DNA from: an uncultured Bacillaceae bacterium
GTDB lineage: Bacteria > Bacillota > Bacilli > Bacillales > Alkalibacillaceae
Direction: 5' to 3'
Length of the DNA stretch: 15,229 nucleotides
Assembly: GCA_937983065.1 (NCBI GenBank)
Contig: CALKAL010000162.1
Location: 1 to 15,229 of the forward strand
Within the stretch, counting starts at the first letter, position 1; every line of letters starts with the position of its first letter. The notes under the pieces were generated by a model, which saw only the letters and a list, made by a program, of their open reading frames with translations, ran no database searches and was not told the origin of the DNA. Both the position numbers and the translations under genes were made by a program. Of the stretch, positions 14,185-15,229 are shown one piece after another.

Positions 14185-14442
14185 TTACTCATATAAATCT
14201 CGCCAAATTTTACTAGCAACCTCATAACAGTCATCAAAGGAGTATTCTCTACCAAAATAATGGACAAACGTGTCTTCGATGGCCTCGGCTATTTCAATTT
14301 CATCGCGACTATCCACAACAGCTTTTGCTATTTCTTCAATCTCGACTTCATATTCATCATCAGGTGCTCCACCTTCTAACAATCTTTCTGGATCCCACTC
14401 ATTAATATGTTCAGTCACTATTTTCAATGCCAGTTGTAGCAT
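14185..14442 (-). CDS. DUF1871-family protein (YugE-like)
   Basis: An 85-residue acidic, mostly helical cytoplasmic protein. INEWDPERLLEGGAPDDEYEVEIEEI (14-39) and the later FVHYFGREYSF segment match the pattern of the DUF1871 family, of which B. subtilis YugE is a member. No enzymatic motif is seen and the function is not known. The start is supported by AAAGGAGG 8 bases before the ATG. It is divergent from the 56-residue ORF across a 97-base gap and shares a terminator with the converging MFS gene. Confidence 0.8.
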   Translation of the reverse strand: MLQLALKIVTEHINEWDPERLLEGGAPDDEYEVEIEEIAKAVVDSRDEIEIAEAIEDTFVHYFGREYSFDDCYEVASKIWRDLYE

Positions 14443-14483
14443 TTGAAACGCCTCCTTTAATTAATTCATATGTTTATACAATA

Positions 14484-14512
14484 TTAAAAATTTAAGATAA
14501 AGTATATATAAT
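14484..14512 (+). promoter_or_regulatory. Sigma-A-type promoter of the 56-residue ORF
   Basis: TTAAAA (14484-14489) is followed after 17 bases by a perfect TATAAT (14507-14512). The ATG is 28 bases beyond the -10. The -35 is weak (4 of 6 bases). Confidence 0.5.
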
Positions 14513-14539
14513 GACTGTTATTAAATTTGGGGGATTTTT

Positions 14540-14710
14540 ATGCGTTGTGGAGCAACATGTTTTTTAGTAGAAATTGAAGCAAACAACGGCGAAAAAGTAA
14601 TAAAACCAGTCGTTGCAAGAACTCCTGCTGAAGCGAGAAAATTTATCCGTCACGAATTAGGGAAGGAAACAAAAATTTATACAGTGAAAAAAGAAAAGCG
14701 TGGGGTTTAA
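14540..14710 (+). CDS. Small conserved-looking protein of 56 residues, function unknown
   Basis: This ORF reads MRCGATCFLVEIEANNGEKV, continues through VVARTPAEARKFIRHEL, and ends VKKEKRGV before TAA. GGGGGA lies 5 bases before the ATG and a TATAAT hexamer 28 bases upstream, so promoter, ribosome binding site and start are all in place. The protein is basic, with alternating hydrophobic residues suggesting a beta-strand, then a helix (TPAEARKFIRHEL), then a strand: a compact beta-alpha-beta fold is plausible. Two cysteines (C3, C7) sit at the N-terminus. There is no signal peptide or membrane segment. I do not recognise the family with certainty. It is divergent from the DUF1871-like gene. 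Confidence 0.7.
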   Translation: MRCGATCFLVEIEANNGEKVIKPVVARTPAEARKFIRHELGKETKIYTVKKEKRGV

Positions 14711-14723
14711 GACGGAGGAGATA

Positions 14724-14789
14724 ATTATAGTAACTTGGAACATGGCGTTTATGCGCAAACTTTACAGAGTTATATTCAAATTCATATAA
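14724..14789 (+). other. Possible short ORF behind a strong Shine-Dalgarno sequence but without a standard start
   Basis: GGAGGAG (14714-14720) follows the 56-residue ORF by only 3 bases. At the proper distance the open frame has ATT (14724) or ATA (14727), not ATG, GTG or TTG; it runs to TAA at 14787 and would encode about 20 residues including WNMAFMRKLYRVIFKFI, a basic amphipathic peptide. An in-frame ATG at 14742 is 21 bases from the ribosome binding site, too far for normal use. It may be a decayed or unusual small gene. Confidence 0.25.
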
Positions 14790-14799
14790 TCAACAAAAG

Positions 14800-14830
14800 T
14801 GGGCTAACCTGTCTCATGAAGGTTAGCCCA
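14800..14830. terminator. Terminator between the 56-residue ORF and the right-edge gene
   Basis: TGGGCTAACC (14800-14809) pairs with GGTTAGCCCA (14821-14830), a perfect 10-bp stem with an 11-base loop. The plus strand continues TTTATATT; the minus strand continues CTTTTGTT. It can serve both converging transcripts. Confidence 0.8.
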
Positions 14831-14871
14831 TTTATATTAAAGCACCTATTTCATTTAATGTACCTTCAAAA

Positions 14872-15229
14872 TTAATTATAGTAACCAATTTCTTGTTCAA
14901 TGTGTCGATCTAACATCATTATATCTATTTCTTTATTAAAGGCACTTATAATTAAATCACGTAATTGTCTTCTTTCTTCTTCAGACAAACCTTCATGGTT
15001 CATGTTATGAAAATAATAGATCAGTATATCAATCCCTGTATCAACATTTCTAATAAAAAGGGTTTTTCTCTCATCCGGTAAGTAAGTTATTATTTTTTCC
15101 ATATCATCTAATTTTGAAAGAGCAACTGTCTGTATATGTTCATCATCCTCATCTAGTAACAACGTAAAAGCAACATCTCTCCCTAAGCTCACTAACAATG
15201 CTTCAGCTTGTTGTTCAACTTTATTTAAT
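14872..15229 (-). CDS. 3' part of an unknown gene, cut by the window edge
   Basis: The frame is open from the window edge to TAA at 14872-14874 and encodes at least 118 residues. A TTG at 15198 could serve as a start, but the frame continues upstream (NKVEQQAEAL) with no ribosome binding site at that TTG, so the true start is probably outside the window. The product is acidic and looks helical, with segments DMEKIITYLPDERKTLFIR and SEEERRQLRDLIISAFNKEI, and ends EQEIGYYN. No membrane segment or catalytic motif is visible and I do not recognise the family. It converges on the terminator at 14800-14830. Confidence 0.7.
   Translation of the reverse strand, partial: LNKVEQQAEALLVSLGRDVAFTLLLDEDDEHIQTVALSKLDDMEKIITYLPDERKTLFIRNVDTGIDILIYYFHNMNHEGLSEEERRQLRDLIISAFNKEIDIMMLDRHIEQEIGYYN

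Overview
The window looks like a piece of a low-GC Bacillota chromosome, most likely a member of the Bacillaceae. The evidence is AT-rich DNA with strong AAAGGAGG-type ribosome binding sites, T-rich intrinsic terminators, a manganese riboswitch of the yybP-ykoY class in front of a TerC-family gene, and Bacillus-type proteins (KatE-like catalase, Mqo, SfsA, PhnA, a YugE/DUF1871-like protein). The genus cannot be fixed from the sequence. Most genes lie on the minus strand. No rRNA, tRNA, CRISPR array, insertion sequence or phage gene is visible.

Layout: (1-68) the first codons of an unknown minus-strand gene. (194-2487) an acetyl-CoA hydrolase/succinyl-CoA:acetate CoA-transferase gene with a LytTR regulator gene just upstream on the same strand; the gap between them carries repeated motifs that could be operators. 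(2690-3544) a divergent plus-strand gene for a truncated FtsZ-like protein, the most unusual item here: it keeps the second half of FtsZ, including the T7 catalytic-loop acidic residues, but has lost the nucleotide-binding half. (3589-5703) a SulP anion transporter and an ArsR regulator in one operon whose promoter overlaps a near-palindrome. (5868-7259) PhnA, then a TerC membrane protein preceded by an Mn2+ riboswitch. (7577-9679) a large-subunit heme catalase with an altered distal heme-pocket motif. (9794-10483) SfsA. (10564-10656) the 3' remnant of an XRE-type regulator gene. (10714-12228) malate:quinone oxidoreductase, divergent from (12515-14131) a 14-TM DHA2-type MFS exporter. (14185-14442) a DUF1871-like protein, divergent from a 56-residue unknown ORF (14540-14710). 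(14872-15229) the end of an unknown gene cut by the window edge.

Several translation starts were moved inside the longest ORF because a clear Shine-Dalgarno sequence precedes an internal start: the CoA-transferase, LytTR regulator, PhnA, TerC (TTG start; the longer ORF would run into the riboswitch), catalase and Mqo.

Themes: acetate/TCA-cycle carbon flow (CoA-transferase, Mqo), metal and oxidant handling (Mn riboswitch with TerC, catalase), anion transport, and drug-type efflux. These look like independent transcription units, most of them closed by a hairpin terminator, rather than one large system.
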